Origin: an uncultured Algibacter sp.
GTDB taxonomy: Bacteria > Bacteroidota > Bacteroidia > Flavobacteriales > Flavobacteriaceae
Length of the DNA: 64,000 nt
Direction: 5' to 3'
Assembly (NCBI RefSeq): GCF_947495925.1
Contig: NZ_CANMAU010000002.1
Location: forward strand, 434,001-498,000
The notes beneath the pieces were generated by a model. That model saw only the letters and a list, made by a program, of their open reading frames with translations. It was not told the origin of the DNA and ran no database searches. Both the position numbers and the translations under genes were made by a program. Below, one piece after another: positions 7,181 through 16,021 of this stretch. Each line of letters opens with the position of its first letter. The stretch's first letter is position 1.

Positions 7181-9682
7181 ATGAGCAATAGATTACTTAT
7201 AGCGCTATTTTTTATTGGAGTTTATACTTCATATGCACAAACCAAGGTGAGTGGTTACGTGTATGACGCGGATAAAGAACCTGTGTCTTTTGCTAATGTG
7301 ATTTTTAGTGGGTCTACTCAAGGTACAATTACCAATGAAGATGGAAGGTTTTATTTAGAATCTGATGAAAATTGGGATAATTTAACGGTATCATTTATAG
7401 GATATCAAACTTTATATATTCCATTAACCAAAAAAGTAAGTTATAATTTAGAGTTTACACTTTTGGAAGCGGCTTCTCAACTAAATGAGGTAGTTATAAT
7501 TTCTGGAAAACAACCTAAAAAGAATAACCCAGCTATTGATATTCTGAGAAAAATATGGGAACATAAACGGCGTAATGGCTTAAAGACATTTAATCAGTAC
7601 CAATACAATAAATACGAAAAAGTAGAATTTGACCTTAATACCGTCGATAGTGCCCTTATGAAAAGTAAATTGTTTAGGGGCATGGAGTTTGTTTTTGATA
7701 AAGTTGACACATCGAGAGTTACCGGGAAAACGTATTTACCGATATTTATTAATGAAGCGGTTTCAACGGTTTATGGTGATAATAATTTGAATAAAACAAA
7801 GAGTGTTTTAGAAGGGAATAAAAACTCAGGGTTTAGTGATAATCAAGTGATTATTGACTTTGTAGGCGATTTATATTCAGATTTCAATATTTATGATAAT
7901 TACCTCAAGTTCTTCGATAAAAGTTTTGTGAGTCCCTTATCAAAAACAGGAATAAATACTTATAATTATGTTTTATCAGATAGCGCTTTTATTGATAATA
8001 AGTGGTGCTTTAATATTATTTACTATCCCAGACGAAAAAACGAACTCACTTTTAAAGGCGATTTTTGGGTTGCAGATACAACCTATGCCATTAAAGATAT
8101 TAACTTACAAGCTTCAAAAAGTGCAAATATTAATTGGGTTAAAGAAATCTATATTGAGCAAGAATTTGAGGTGTTAAGTGATTCGCTCTTTCTTATTAAG
8201 CGTGATTATATGATGTCTGAATTTGCTTTAAATAAAAAGGAGAAATCACGAGGGATTTACGGAAAGCGAACCACTCTATTTGATAATTATGAATTTGATA
8301 TAGAGAAGGATAAAAAGTTTTATGAAGAGGAGGTTAATTATTTTGACAAGGATGTTTATGACCGGGATGATGCTTTTTGGGAGGAGAAACGTTTAGAGGA
8401 ACTCAATAAAGATGAAGAAGGGGTTTATAAAATGTTAGATACCCTAAAAACGGTAAAAAAGTTTAAGAGATTATATAATTTAGGAAGTATATTAACTTCA
8501 GGATATATAGAGTTTAATTCGTTACCATTAGATTATGGTCCCATTTTCTCGACTGTTGGATTTAATGAGGTTGAAGGCTGGCGTTTAAGAACAGGTGCAA
8601 GAACTTACTTTGGAAAAAATGATATATGGCGAATTGAAGGCTTTTTAGCTTATGGTTTTAGAGATGATAAATTTAAGTATGGTATTTCTGGAAAGTGGCT
8701 AATTGATAAAAAGAACAGGTTAATAGTGTCTGGTGGTAACCGAAGGGATATTGAGCAAATAGGGGCAAGTTTAACATATTCTACAGATGTTTTGGGTAGA
8801 AATTTAGCGTCATCAGGGCTTTTTACAACTGCGCCTAACGATAAACTTACCGATATTAATCTCACAACCTTAGCATTTGAACTTGAGCCTGTTAAAAATT
8901 TAGTTATAAAATTAGGAGGGAGCTACCGAACATTAAAATCGGCATCGCCAACTTTTAGTTTAGATTATTTTGATCCTAATTCACCTACAGGTGTATCTTC
9001 AGAAACGAAACAGTATGAAACGGCTTTGTCTTTATCTTATTTTCCTGGAAGGAAAATGACCGGATACGGTGTTGAACGTTTACATGCTAATGATGATTAT
9101 GCACAACTTTTTGCTCAGGTTTCTAGAGGTATTAAAGGTAGATTAGGTAATGACTTTGATTATACAAAAATACAGTTTAGATATTTACAGCCTTGGCAAA
9201 TTGGCGCTTTTGGAAGGTTGAATACCACCATTGAAACAGGTAAAACCTTTGGTGCTTTGCCTTTAGGGTTGTTAAGTGTTATTCCTGGTAATCAAAGCTA
9301 TTGGTCTATTTATAATACATTTTCTCAAATGGATTTTTATGAGTTTGTGACCGATTCATACTCAGCTGTTCATATAGAACATAATTTTAACGGACGTATT
9401 TTTTCAAGAATACCAGTAATTAAAAAATGGAATTTAAGAGCTATTGCAGGGTTTAGGACTGTAATAGGAGATATATCTCAAGAAAGTAAAGATCTTAATG
9501 CCACTGGATTGGAATATGTAGCGCCCTCGGCTTCGCCTTACTATGAGTATAGTTTTGGTATAGGTAATATATTTAAGGTGTTTAGAATTGATTTTAATTT
9601 TAGGGGTAATTACTTAAACCCTATTGAAAATCCAAATGCTAGAAAATTTGGAGTTACAGGATCTTTTGGTTTTCAGTTTTAA
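7181..9682 (+). CDS. DUF5686 family outer-membrane protein with carboxypeptidase-regulatory-like domain
   Basis: The protein has 833 residues from the ATG at 7181. This start gives a clean signal peptide (MSNRLLIALFFIGVYTSYAQ); an upstream in-frame start at 7157 lies inside the pdhB terminator and is unlikely. Residues about 22-105 form a CarboxypepD_reg-like beta-sandwich (GYVYDADKEPVSFANVIF, TQGTITNEDGRFYL, FIGYQTL), as in the N-terminus of many Bacteroidota outer-membrane proteins. The rest has the DUF5686 pattern, with a central soluble part and a C-terminal region of alternating aromatic strands ending in FGVTGSFGFQF, typical of a beta-barrel with a terminal Phe. The function of the family is unknown; it is not a classical TonB receptor, since no plug domain is seen. 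Confidence 0.85.
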   Translation: MSNRLLIALFFIGVYTSYAQTKVSGYVYDADKEPVSFANVIFSGSTQGTITNEDGRFYLESDENWDNLTVSFIGYQTLYIPLTKKVSYNLEFTLLEAASQLNEVVIISGKQPKKNNPAIDILRKIWEHKRRNGLKTFNQYQYNKYEKVEFDLNTVDSALMKSKLFRGMEFVFDKVDTSRVTGKTYLPIFINEAVSTVYGDNNLNKTKSVLEGNKNSGFSDNQVIIDFVGDLYSDFNIYDNYLKFFDKSFVSPLSKTGINTYNYVLSDSAFIDNKWCFNIIYYPRRKNELTFKGDFWVADTTYAIKDINLQASKSANINWVKEIYIEQEFEVLSDSLFLIKRDYMMSEFALNKKEKSRGIYGKRTTLFDNYEFDIEKDKKFYEEEVNYFDKDVYDRDDAFWEEKRLEELNKDEEGVYKMLDTLKTVKKFKRLYNLGSILTSGYIEFNSLPLDYGPIFSTVGFNEVEGWRLRTGARTYFGKNDIWRIEGFLAYGFRDDKFKYGISGKWLIDKKNRLIVSGGNRRDIEQIGASLTYSTDVLGRNLASSGLFTTAPNDKLTDINLTTLAFELEPVKNLVIKLGGSYRTLKSASPTFSLDYFDPNSPTGVSSETKQYETALSLSYFPGRKMTGYGVERLHANDDYAQLFAQVSRGIKGRLGNDFDYTKIQFRYLQPWQIGAFGRLNTTIETGKTFGALPLGLLSVIPGNQSYWSIYNTFSQMDFYEFVTDSYSAVHIEHNFNGRIFSRIPVIKKWNLRAIAGFRTVIGDISQESKDLNATGLEYVAPSASPYYEYSFGIGNIFKVFRIDFNFRGNYLNPIENPNARKFGVTGSFGFQF

Positions 9683-9723
9683 GATAATTTTTTATAAGAA
9701 GGATTAAGTGTAATTGCATTTTT

Positions 9724-10749
9724 CTATTCGACTTGAGATAAGTTCTTAATTTTAATCGAGAAAGCTTTTGATGGGTTGATTGAAGTCAATAAGTTAAATT
9801 CTTCATCAGTAAAACCATGAGACTTTAGTTTTGGATACAGACTGGTAAATATTGCTGAATATGGTTTTATAGTTTGTATTTTTTTTTGTGGATCATACCA
9901 ACCTGCATCATGTGAAATTAAAATCCTGTCTAAAATTCCATTTGCCTTTGCAAATAGTATTTTTTCAACATGTTTTTCTAATTCCCAACCTAATCCATCA
10001 AGGCTAATCCAGCAACCTTTTTTTGCTGCTTTAAGGTAGTTGTCTTTATCGTTTTCTTCTTGGGCATGCACCCAAATAAATGCCTCGGGTGAAATTTTCA
10101 TGGCTTCAAGAATATTTAGTTGAGGCCATAATCCAGTAGCTTTTCCAGTATGAGAAGCTATGGTTAGTCCTGTTTTTAAATGAGTGATGGCTGCCGCTGT
10201 TACTAGCTTTTGATGCATAACACTTAAGTTTTCTGTGTTATCAATACCAATTTTTATGAAGCCGGGTTTTATTGATGTGCCTTCAATTCCATGTTTATAT
10301 TCGTTTATCCAAATTTCGGCAAGGTTTTGCGCGGTCATTTTCTTTGCATATTTTGGAATAAACTTATCGTTTCGAGCACCATATAGTCCCGTGTTTGTAA
10401 TAATTCTTAAACCAGTCTTATTTGCGATTTTTTCTAGGAGCAATACATCTCTTCCTAAATAGTTTGGTGTGGCATCTACAAAATAATTTACACCGAACAC
10501 TTTAATTTCCTCAAGATAAGGTAGTATTTTTTTTATTATCGTATCATGATTCCATGTAGTAGGCTGTATACTGTCGGCGCCTATAAAATCGACTAAAATA
10601 TGTTCGTGAGATAACCATGTATGATTTGAGGTTAATTGATGAGTTTTACTTACGCCCTGGACAAATAATTGCTTGTTAGACGTTGAACATCCATAGATTA
10701 GAATTATTAAAAAGAGTGAAATATTTTTTTTATGATAATAACTCATCAA
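9724..10749 (-). CDS. Phosphotriesterase-family lipoprotein (amidohydrolase superfamily)
   Basis: The 341-residue protein has a lipoprotein signal with Cys21 in LIYGC. The binuclear-metal site of the phosphotriesterase/lactonase family is visible: HxH as H48 and H50 in WLSHEHIL, the bridging Lys in GFIKIGIDN, His in IASHTGKATG, His in WVHAQEE, and Asp in ILISHDAGWYDP. The end is DEEFNLLTSINPSKAF, also typical (the 'NPA/NPS' segment). Family members hydrolyse lactones, esters or phosphotriesters; the substrate here is not known, and a sugar lactone is a guess. It converges with the DUF5686 gene and lies downstream of, but separate from, the small monooxygenase gene. Confidence 0.87.
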   Translation of the reverse strand: MMSYYHKKNISLFLIILIYGCSTSNKQLFVQGVSKTHQLTSNHTWLSHEHILVDFIGADSIQPTTWNHDTIIKKILPYLEEIKVFGVNYFVDATPNYLGRDVLLLEKIANKTGLRIITNTGLYGARNDKFIPKYAKKMTAQNLAEIWINEYKHGIEGTSIKPGFIKIGIDNTENLSVMHQKLVTAAAITHLKTGLTIASHTGKATGLWPQLNILEAMKISPEAFIWVHAQEENDKDNYLKAAKKGCWISLDGLGWELEKHVEKILFAKANGILDRILISHDAGWYDPQKKIQTIKPYSAIFTSLYPKLKSHGFTDEEFNLLTSINPSKAFSIKIKNLSQVE

Positions 10750-10860
10750 TTTGCGGTTTCTCTTTTTTTCTATTTAAGAAGCAGTCTAGTAAAGCGATAA
10801 AAATACTCGATGCTTAACTAAGATAGCTTATTTTTTATAAAGTAAAGTATGGGAATAATA

Positions 10861-10890
10861 AAAGGCCTTGTAAATATTTACATGGCCTTT
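10861..10890 (-). terminator. Terminator after the ABM-domain gene
   Basis: AAAGGCC and GGCCTTT flank a nearly self-complementary core (TTGTAAATATTTACAT), giving a 15-bp stem with one mismatch. On the minus strand it comes 27 nt after the stop of the monooxygenase gene and is followed by TTTTATTATT. Confidence 0.75.
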
Positions 10891-10916
10891 TGAAATCCAA
10901 GTTGTAATATTAACTG

Positions 10917-11213
10917 TTATCCTATATGTGTCATTTCATTTAATGTAAACTCTTTCACGGCACCATTAGTTGCTTTCAAATATTCAGCTAAATGCGAATT
11001 GCCCATATGTGTTTGCCATAAGTCCCTATTTTCCCAATTCTCAAAAAATAAAAACAGGTTTTCATTCTCATTGTCCTGATGCAAATCATAATTTATGCAT
11101 CCTTTTTCTGCTTTAGTAATGTCTATTAGTTTGAGTAATTCCGTTTTTACGAGTTCTCTTTTTTCTTCCTTTGCTAAAATTCTAGCTACGATTGTTAATT
11201 TTTGATTTGCCAT
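10917..11213 (-). CDS. Antibiotic-biosynthesis-monooxygenase-domain protein (YgiN-like)
   Basis: The 98-residue protein spans a single ABM (PF03992) ferredoxin-like domain: an N-terminal strand LTIVARILAKEEKRELVKTE, then KAEKGCINYDLHQDNENENL, the core motif FLFFENWENRDLWQTHMGNSH, and HLAEYLKATNGAVKEF. These are typical of the small cofactor-free dimeric oxygenases such as YgiN (quinol monooxygenase) or of proteins of unknown role with the same fold. It lies 53 nt downstream of the GH2 gene on the same strand and may be co-transcribed. A substrate cannot be inferred. Confidence 0.85.
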   Translation of the reverse strand: MANQKLTIVARILAKEEKRELVKTELLKLIDITKAEKGCINYDLHQDNENENLFLFFENWENRDLWQTHMGNSHLAEYLKATNGAVKEFTLNEMTHIG

Positions 11214-11266
11214 TTTTATAATTGTATCTGTTATTTAAGTCTTTACAGTTATAGGTAAATGATCTT

Positions 11267-13846
11267 TTATTTAATAGAGATACTCACTGTTTTATCAGCA
11301 AAGCCTTTTGCCTTAGCAGTTATTTTAATGATGCCTGAGGATGTTTTATTCGATTGAATAATTCCTAAACATCTTCCTTTTGATGTAGTAATTTTTTTAG
11401 ATTGAAAGTCCTGTAAGTTATCGCGTGCGCCATTATCAACACCTAGCCATCTCGCATCACCTTCAACAATAAATTCAATATTTGTGTTTTCAGTTTTAAC
11501 GGCATATCCTTTTTCGTCTACTAATTGTACTTCTAAATGGGCTACATCATAACCATCAGCTTTAAGTGTTTCCACATCAGCAGTGAATTTTAACTCAACC
11601 GGTTTGGATGTGGTATGTAATTCGGCAATAACCTCTTGACCATCAAAACCAGCTTTTGCTGTAAGAGTACCTGCTTCAAAAGGAATAGTCCATCGGAATA
11701 ATCGGTCTGGGCTTTCAGACATGCTTCTCCTTCCTAGGGTTTTTCCGTTAAGTAATAGCTCTACAATAGTGTGGTTTGAACATACTTCAACCACGACCAT
11801 TTCTCCTGGTTCATAATTCCAATGCATATTAGAATTTCTCCAATTAAAAGATCCTGAGTTTTCTGGCAATTGTTGTCCAGAAACTCCTTTAGCTTTAAAT
11901 CCAGATTCTGCAATTGGTAATGTACCAATGGAAATATGAGGTTTGTTTATCCAAATACTTTTGAAATAATTAAAACCTTGATATTTAAAACCAGCTAAAT
12001 CGAGCAAATCACCCCAGCCACTTTTATTAGGCCAATCACCATGACGTTCTCCCATATAGTCAATGCCAGTCCACATAAAAATGCTAAACACACCTGGGTT
12101 TTCTAAAACTTGTTTCCAATCATCCCATGTTCCCGGGTTTTCATTAATAGTTATCTGCTTATTAGGAAAATGTTTTAGTGCCCAAGGAATATCTTTATTA
12201 CGATAACTAAATCCAGCAATTTCTACGGCATCAGCATAGCCACTTACCATACTGGTTTGAGGTACCACAAAATTTGCCGTTATAGGGCGCGTGGTGTCAA
12301 GCTCTTTTGTCCATTCAGTTAATTTCTTTGCAGTTTCAGCTAAGATGAATTCTCCTTTTTTACTAGCGTCATAACGTGCTTTCATTTCCTCGGCAGAAAA
12401 CATAGGAGCACTGCCCCAATATTTCCCAGAATTTTGAGGTTCATCTGGATTTTCCCAGAATCCAGTTACAAATCTATAGTGCAGGTAAGTCCATTCAATT
12501 TCATTACCTATGCTCCATTGAAATACGCTAGGGTGATTTCTATCGCGAAGCATAGTTCGTGTTAAATCACTTTTATTCCATTCTCTAAAATGTTCAACAT
12601 ATCCTCTAGTAATATAATCATCATGGCGATCGTGGTAATTATTACGTTTGTCTTTGGCATAATCGAATTCATCAAAAAATTCATTTTGTACAAGTATGCC
12701 CATTTCGTCGCATAAATCCAGAAACTCTTTAGAGTATGGATTGTGGGCTGTGCGTATGGCGTTAACGCCACACGCTTTTAGTTTTTCAAAACGTCTTCTC
12801 CAAACATCTTTAGGAACAGCAGCACCTACTAGGCCAGCTGCATGATGAATACAAATACCTTTTACATCCGTAACCTGACCATTTAGTTTAAATCCAAATT
12901 CTCTATTGAATTCTAAACTTCTAATTCCAAAAGGTGTCGCGTATTCATCTAAAATTTCTCCTTTTTGAGAAATAGTTGTAACAGCTTTGTAAAGGTTCGG
13001 GTTTTCGGTATTCCAAAGGTTCGGATTCAACACTTCCAGATTTTGAACAAAAGTATTTTCTGCAGTCGGAGTTAGTGTGACTTCTTCTGAATGTTGAGTA
13101 ACTTGAGTTCCAGTACCATCTAAAATTTTTGTAGATAAGGTGAATGCTTGATTCTCCGAAAATTCATTGTTTACTTTGACTTCTAGATGAATTTTAGCAG
13201 CTTCATCAGAAATTTCAGGTGTCGTTAAATATGTTCCCCAAATAGGAATGTGTAGTTTATTTACTGTTATCAATTTTACATTTCTATAAATACCGCTTCC
13301 TGTATACCAACGACTATCAGAATATCTAGAATGGTCAACATGTACTGTAAGAATATTGTCCTCAGCCCCTTCTTTTAAATGCTCTGTTAGGTTAAAATAA
13401 ACAGGGGAATAGCCATAAGGGTTTTCTCCTAATAACTTTCCGTTAAGCCAAAACGTAGCGTTGTTATATACACCGTCAAAAAGTACGAAAGTACTCATGT
13501 TAGCCTTATTGGCTGGTGTTTTGAAGTGTTTTTGGTATACACCAACTCCGCCAGGAAGATATCCAGTTGCACCTTCATAAATAGAATCAAAAGACATTTC
13601 AACACTCCAATCATGGGGTAGTCTTATGTCTCGCCAGTCATCATCCTTTAAAGGTAGATTGGTAGGCTTTAAGGTGTCTTTTTGTAGTTTAAATTTCCAA
13701 TCAAAATTAAAATCGACTTCTCGACTCAATTCTAATTTCGGCTCAACTTGGGTATTAGACTTACATGATATAAGGGTGATTAATACGATAAAAGAAATTG
13801 GAGCAATTTTAATGAGTAAGCGTTTGAAGCCTGCAGGGGTTTTCAT
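11267..13846 (-). CDS. Glycoside hydrolase family 2 lipoprotein (beta-galactosidase-like)
   Basis: The 859-residue enzyme has a lipoprotein signal (lipobox LISC, Cys28), so it is probably anchored at the cell envelope. Order of domains: GH2 sugar-binding jelly roll (about 45-200; GYLPGGVGVYQKHF), immunoglobulin-like domain (about 205-320), TIM barrel (about 325-630) and C-terminal beta domains (DUF4982 and invasin-like, about 640-859). The barrel has RTAHNPYS and DEMGILVQNEFFDEFD; the acid/base is expected to be Glu449 in WSIGNEIEW, and Glu569 in ITINENPG is a candidate nucleophile. The family covers beta-galactosidase, beta-glucuronidase and others, so specificity is open. The ABM gene follows. 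Confidence 0.88.
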   Translation of the reverse strand: MKTPAGFKRLLIKIAPISFIVLITLISCKSNTQVEPKLELSREVDFNFDWKFKLQKDTLKPTNLPLKDDDWRDIRLPHDWSVEMSFDSIYEGATGYLPGGVGVYQKHFKTPANKANMSTFVLFDGVYNNATFWLNGKLLGENPYGYSPVYFNLTEHLKEGAEDNILTVHVDHSRYSDSRWYTGSGIYRNVKLITVNKLHIPIWGTYLTTPEISDEAAKIHLEVKVNNEFSENQAFTLSTKILDGTGTQVTQHSEEVTLTPTAENTFVQNLEVLNPNLWNTENPNLYKAVTTISQKGEILDEYATPFGIRSLEFNREFGFKLNGQVTDVKGICIHHAAGLVGAAVPKDVWRRRFEKLKACGVNAIRTAHNPYSKEFLDLCDEMGILVQNEFFDEFDYAKDKRNNYHDRHDDYITRGYVEHFREWNKSDLTRTMLRDRNHPSVFQWSIGNEIEWTYLHYRFVTGFWENPDEPQNSGKYWGSAPMFSAEEMKARYDASKKGEFILAETAKKLTEWTKELDTTRPITANFVVPQTSMVSGYADAVEIAGFSYRNKDIPWALKHFPNKQITINENPGTWDDWKQVLENPGVFSIFMWTGIDYMGERHGDWPNKSGWGDLLDLAGFKYQGFNYFKSIWINKPHISIGTLPIAESGFKAKGVSGQQLPENSGSFNWRNSNMHWNYEPGEMVVVEVCSNHTIVELLLNGKTLGRRSMSESPDRLFRWTIPFEAGTLTAKAGFDGQEVIAELHTTSKPVELKFTADVETLKADGYDVAHLEVQLVDEKGYAVKTENTNIEFIVEGDARWLGVDNGARDNLQDFQSKKITTSKGRCLGIIQSNKTSSGIIKITAKAKGFADKTVSISIK

Positions 13847-14111
13847 AAGGACTAATAGTTTAGTTATTTATTGGCATTCTATTTCAGCTGATGCAAATGA
13901 ATCGCAAAAAATAGTAAGTTTTGCCAAATCTTAGTTTGAAGGTTAAAAATACTATAAAACTAGTTTTTAGAATTATAAGAAATGATTTATTTCGGATAGA
14001 ATTATGAATTGTCTAGTTAAAGTAGAGTAGAAAACTCTTTTTTAAAACCTCTTAAGAAATGGATTCAGTTTTTGATTTATGAACTTTGGAAGTGTTGATT
14101 AATTTTTGTGC
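13847..14111. other. Intergenic region between metK terminator and GH2 start
   Basis: These 265 nt contain the promoter of the GH2 gene (read leftwards) but no coding sequence that I can support. The only structure seen is a 12-bp palindrome AAAACTAGTTTT at 13956-13967. A full TTG/TAnnTTTG promoter pair could not be assigned. Confidence 0.4.
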
Positions 14112-14146
14112 AAAAAAAAAGCCTTGAAGAAAAATGACAAGGCTTT
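14112..14146 (-). terminator. Intrinsic terminator of metK
   Basis: On the minus strand AAAGCCTTG pairs with CAAGGCTTT around an 11-nt loop, followed by nine T residues. It is 23 nt after the metK stop and is a classical strong Rho-independent terminator. Confidence 0.9.
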
Positions 14147-14168
14147 GAAAATTTATTTAGGAAGTAGT

Positions 14169-15422
14169 CTATAGACCAAACACTTCTTTTACTTTATTAA
14201 CATAGTCAAGTTTCTCCCAAGTAAATAGTTCTACATCAAGTGTTTTAGATTCGCCATTGGGTTGCGAGAATGTTTTTCTTACTGTTTTATGTTGTCTACC
14301 CATATGGCCATAAGCAGCTGTTTCACTATACATAGGAGAACGTAATTTTAGTCGTTCTTCAATGGAGAAAGGTCGCATGTCAAAAATTTCAGATACTTTT
14401 TTTGCAATTTCTCCATCAGTCATATTAAACGCACAAGTTCCATAGGTGTCAATAAAAATCCCCATAGGTTCAACAACACCAATAGCATAACTTACCTGCA
14501 CTAAAACTTCATCGGCTACACCTGCAGCTACAAGGTTTTTGGCTATATGTCGCGTTGCATAGGCAGCACTTCTGTCTACCTTACTAGGGTCTTTACCTGA
14601 AAAAGCGCCACCACCATGGGCACCTTTTCCACCATAAGTGTCAACAATAATTTTTCGTCCAGTTAGACCGGTGTCTCCATGCGGACCTCCAATTACAAAT
14701 TTACCTGTGGGGTTAATGTGGTAAGTGATATTATTATTAAAGAGTTTCTGAAGATTCTCAGGCAATTTTGAAACGACTCTTGGAATTAGTATGTCAACAA
14801 TATCTTTCCTAATTTTTGCCAACATAGCTTCGTCTTCATCAAAATCGTCATGCTGTGTAGAAACTACAATAGCATCAATACGCTGAGGGATGTTATCATC
14901 GCTATATTCAATAGTTACTTGGCTTTTAGAGTCTGGTCTTAAATATTTGATATCCTTGTCTTCTCTTCTTAAGTCGGCCAATTCAATTAAAATACGATGT
15001 GATAAATCTAATGCTAAGGGCATGAAATTCTCAGTTTCGTTCGTGGCATAACCAAACATCATACCTTGGTCTCCAGCCCCCTGTTCTTCTTTAGTTCCTC
15101 TATCTACACCTTGGTTAATATCTGGAGATTGAGGGTGAATTGCCGAAAACACACCGCAAGAATTACCATCAAACATATACTCGCCTTTTGTATAGCCGAT
15201 TTTGTTAATAGTGTCTCTAGCGATTTTCTGGACATCTAAATACGTTTTTGATTTTACTTCTCCAGCAAGTACAACTTGACCGGTTGTTACTAAAGTTTCG
15301 CAAGCAACTTTTGAGTCGACATCAAAGGCTAAAAAATTATCAATTAAAGCATCACTAATTTGATCAGCTACCTTGTCTGGGTGTCCTTCAGAAACACTTT
15401 CTGAAGTGAATAAATAAGCCAT
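14169..15422 (-). CDS. metK: S-adenosylmethionine synthetase
   Basis: MetK (417 residues) makes SAM from methionine and ATP in the cytoplasm. The start [21 protein letters not shown] is the family N-terminus with the ATP-site His. Also present are the signatures [12 protein letters not shown] and [20 protein letters not shown] (phosphate-binding loop), and [20 protein letters not shown]. Length fits the slightly long Bacteroidota form. The gene has its own terminator and is preceded by a SAM-II riboswitch in its 5' leader (15471-15548), so its product should repress its own expression. It is divergent from the ilv operon. Confidence 0.98.
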   Translation of the reverse strand: MAYLFTSESVSEGHPDKVADQISDALIDNFLAFDVDSKVACETLVTTGQVVLAGEVKSKTYLDVQKIARDTINKIGYTKGEYMFDGNSCGVFSAIHPQSPDINQGVDRGTKEEQGAGDQGMMFGYATNETENFMPLALDLSHRILIELADLRREDKDIKYLRPDSKSQVTIEYSDDNIPQRIDAIVVSTQHDDFDEDEAMLAKIRKDIVDILIPRVVSKLPENLQKLFNNNITYHINPTGKFVIGGPHGDTGLTGRKIIVDTYGGKGAHGGGAFSGKDPSKVDRSAAYATRHIAKNLVAAGVADEVLVQVSYAIGVVEPMGIFIDTYGTCAFNMTDGEIAKKVSEIFDMRPFSIEERLKLRSPMYSETAAYGHMGRQHKTVRKTFSQPNGESKTLDVELFTWEKLDYVNKVKEVFGL

Positions 15423-15470
15423 ATTTTTAATTTTATGGTAAGATTTGACGATAACGTCGAAGGAAGTTTA

Positions 15471-15548
15471 CACTGCCTTTAGCATTTTTGTTTTATACTA
15501 AATTAACTTTAGTATAAAGAGGTTGCAATCAGTCAAATCTTTCCTCTA
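15471..15548 (-). ncRNA. SAM-II riboswitch in the metK leader
   Basis: Read on the minus strand, the leader shows the SAM-II H-type pseudoknot. P1 is AGAGG (15543-15547) with CCTCT (15518-15522). The loop has GATTTGACTGATTGCAA. The 3' part has AAATGCTAAAGGCAGTG (ends at 15471), where CAGT can pair with ACTG of the P1 loop to form P2. The conserved TTGCAA and GCTAAAGG blocks are the class hallmarks. Between P1 and the GCTAAAGG block is an extra hairpin (TTATACTAAA/TTTAGTATAA). The metK ATG is about 48 nt downstream. Known SAM-II RNAs repress SAM/methionine genes when SAM is bound. Confidence 0.88.
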
Positions 15549-15561
15549 TTATTTGTGTTCG

Positions 15562-15569
15562 CAAAAATA
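15562..15569 (-). promoter_or_regulatory. metK -7 element (TATTTTTG)
   Basis: TATTTTTG on the minus strand fits TAnnTTTG and would place the transcript start around 15555, a few bases before the SAM-II P1 helix begins. This makes the riboswitch the very 5' end of the metK transcript. No TTG occurs at the exact -33 position. Confidence 0.5.
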
Positions 15570-15598
15570 AATAAAATATAGAATATGACGCTCTTTTT

Positions 15599-15638
15599 TT
15601 TACAAATTAAAACTAGTTAGCTCGTTTTAATTTGTAAA
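15599..15638. repeat. 15-bp inverted repeat between metK and ilvD
   Basis: TTTACAAATTAAAAC (15599-15613) and GTTTTAATTTGTAAA (15624-15638) are perfect reverse complements separated by 10 nt. Because both flanking genes point away from it, it is not a terminator of either. It lies just upstream of the predicted metK -33 region and could be an operator. Confidence 0.6.
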
Positions 15639-15943
15639 TATTTGTCGAATTAAATGAAAAAAAACTTTCTAAATAGCAGTCTTGTTAATGTCATTGTGAT
15701 GGAATTACCATATTGAGGAATAATATTTTTATTCTAAAATATATTTAAAAATGACTTTCAGGATTAAAAGGCGTTTTTTGCACATTATTTTTTTGTTTTG
15801 GACATCATAAAAATATGGATTTAAATGTCTTAAAATCAGTGGTTTGAATTGTTTTTTGTAGTCCTGAATTTAACTAGAAATAATAAAGAAAATATAGTTT
15901 AAAAGGTTAATAAATTACTTTCGAAGCTTATTTTAAGGAGTTT

Positions 15944-15976
15944 ATGTTAAAAATCTTAAAATTATTAGAATATTAA
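15944..15976 (+). CDS. Possible 10-codon leader peptide upstream of ilvD
   Basis: ATG at 15944 opens a tiny frame encoding [10 protein letters not shown] (four Leu and one Ile in ten codons), preceded by AAGGAG at 15935-15940, which is rare in this genome type. It lies 41 nt before ilvD. A branched-chain-rich leader is what attenuation of an ilv operon would use, but no terminator hairpin lies between it and ilvD, and short frames are common in AT-rich DNA. I treat it as a candidate only. Confidence 0.3.
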   Translation: MLKILKLLEY

Positions 15977-15982
15977 AGTTAA

Positions 15983-16021
15983 ATGAGACCAAGCATAAAA
16001 CTATTTGCAACAAAAACATGA
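15983..16021 (+). CDS. Possible 12-codon ORF overlapping the ilvD start by ATGA
   Basis: A second tiny frame, [12 protein letters not shown], starts at 15983 and its TGA stop overlaps the ilvD ATG (ATGA at 16018-16021). Such an overlap is a usual arrangement for translational coupling. Together with the Leu-rich mini-frame just upstream it may form a translation-sensing leader. Its reality is unproven. Confidence 0.25.
   Translation: MRPSIKLFATKT

Noticed and set aside
13626-13934. Open frame on the plus strand at the GH2 start
   Set aside because: It is antisense to the signal peptide region of the GH2 gene, with no recognisable domain.
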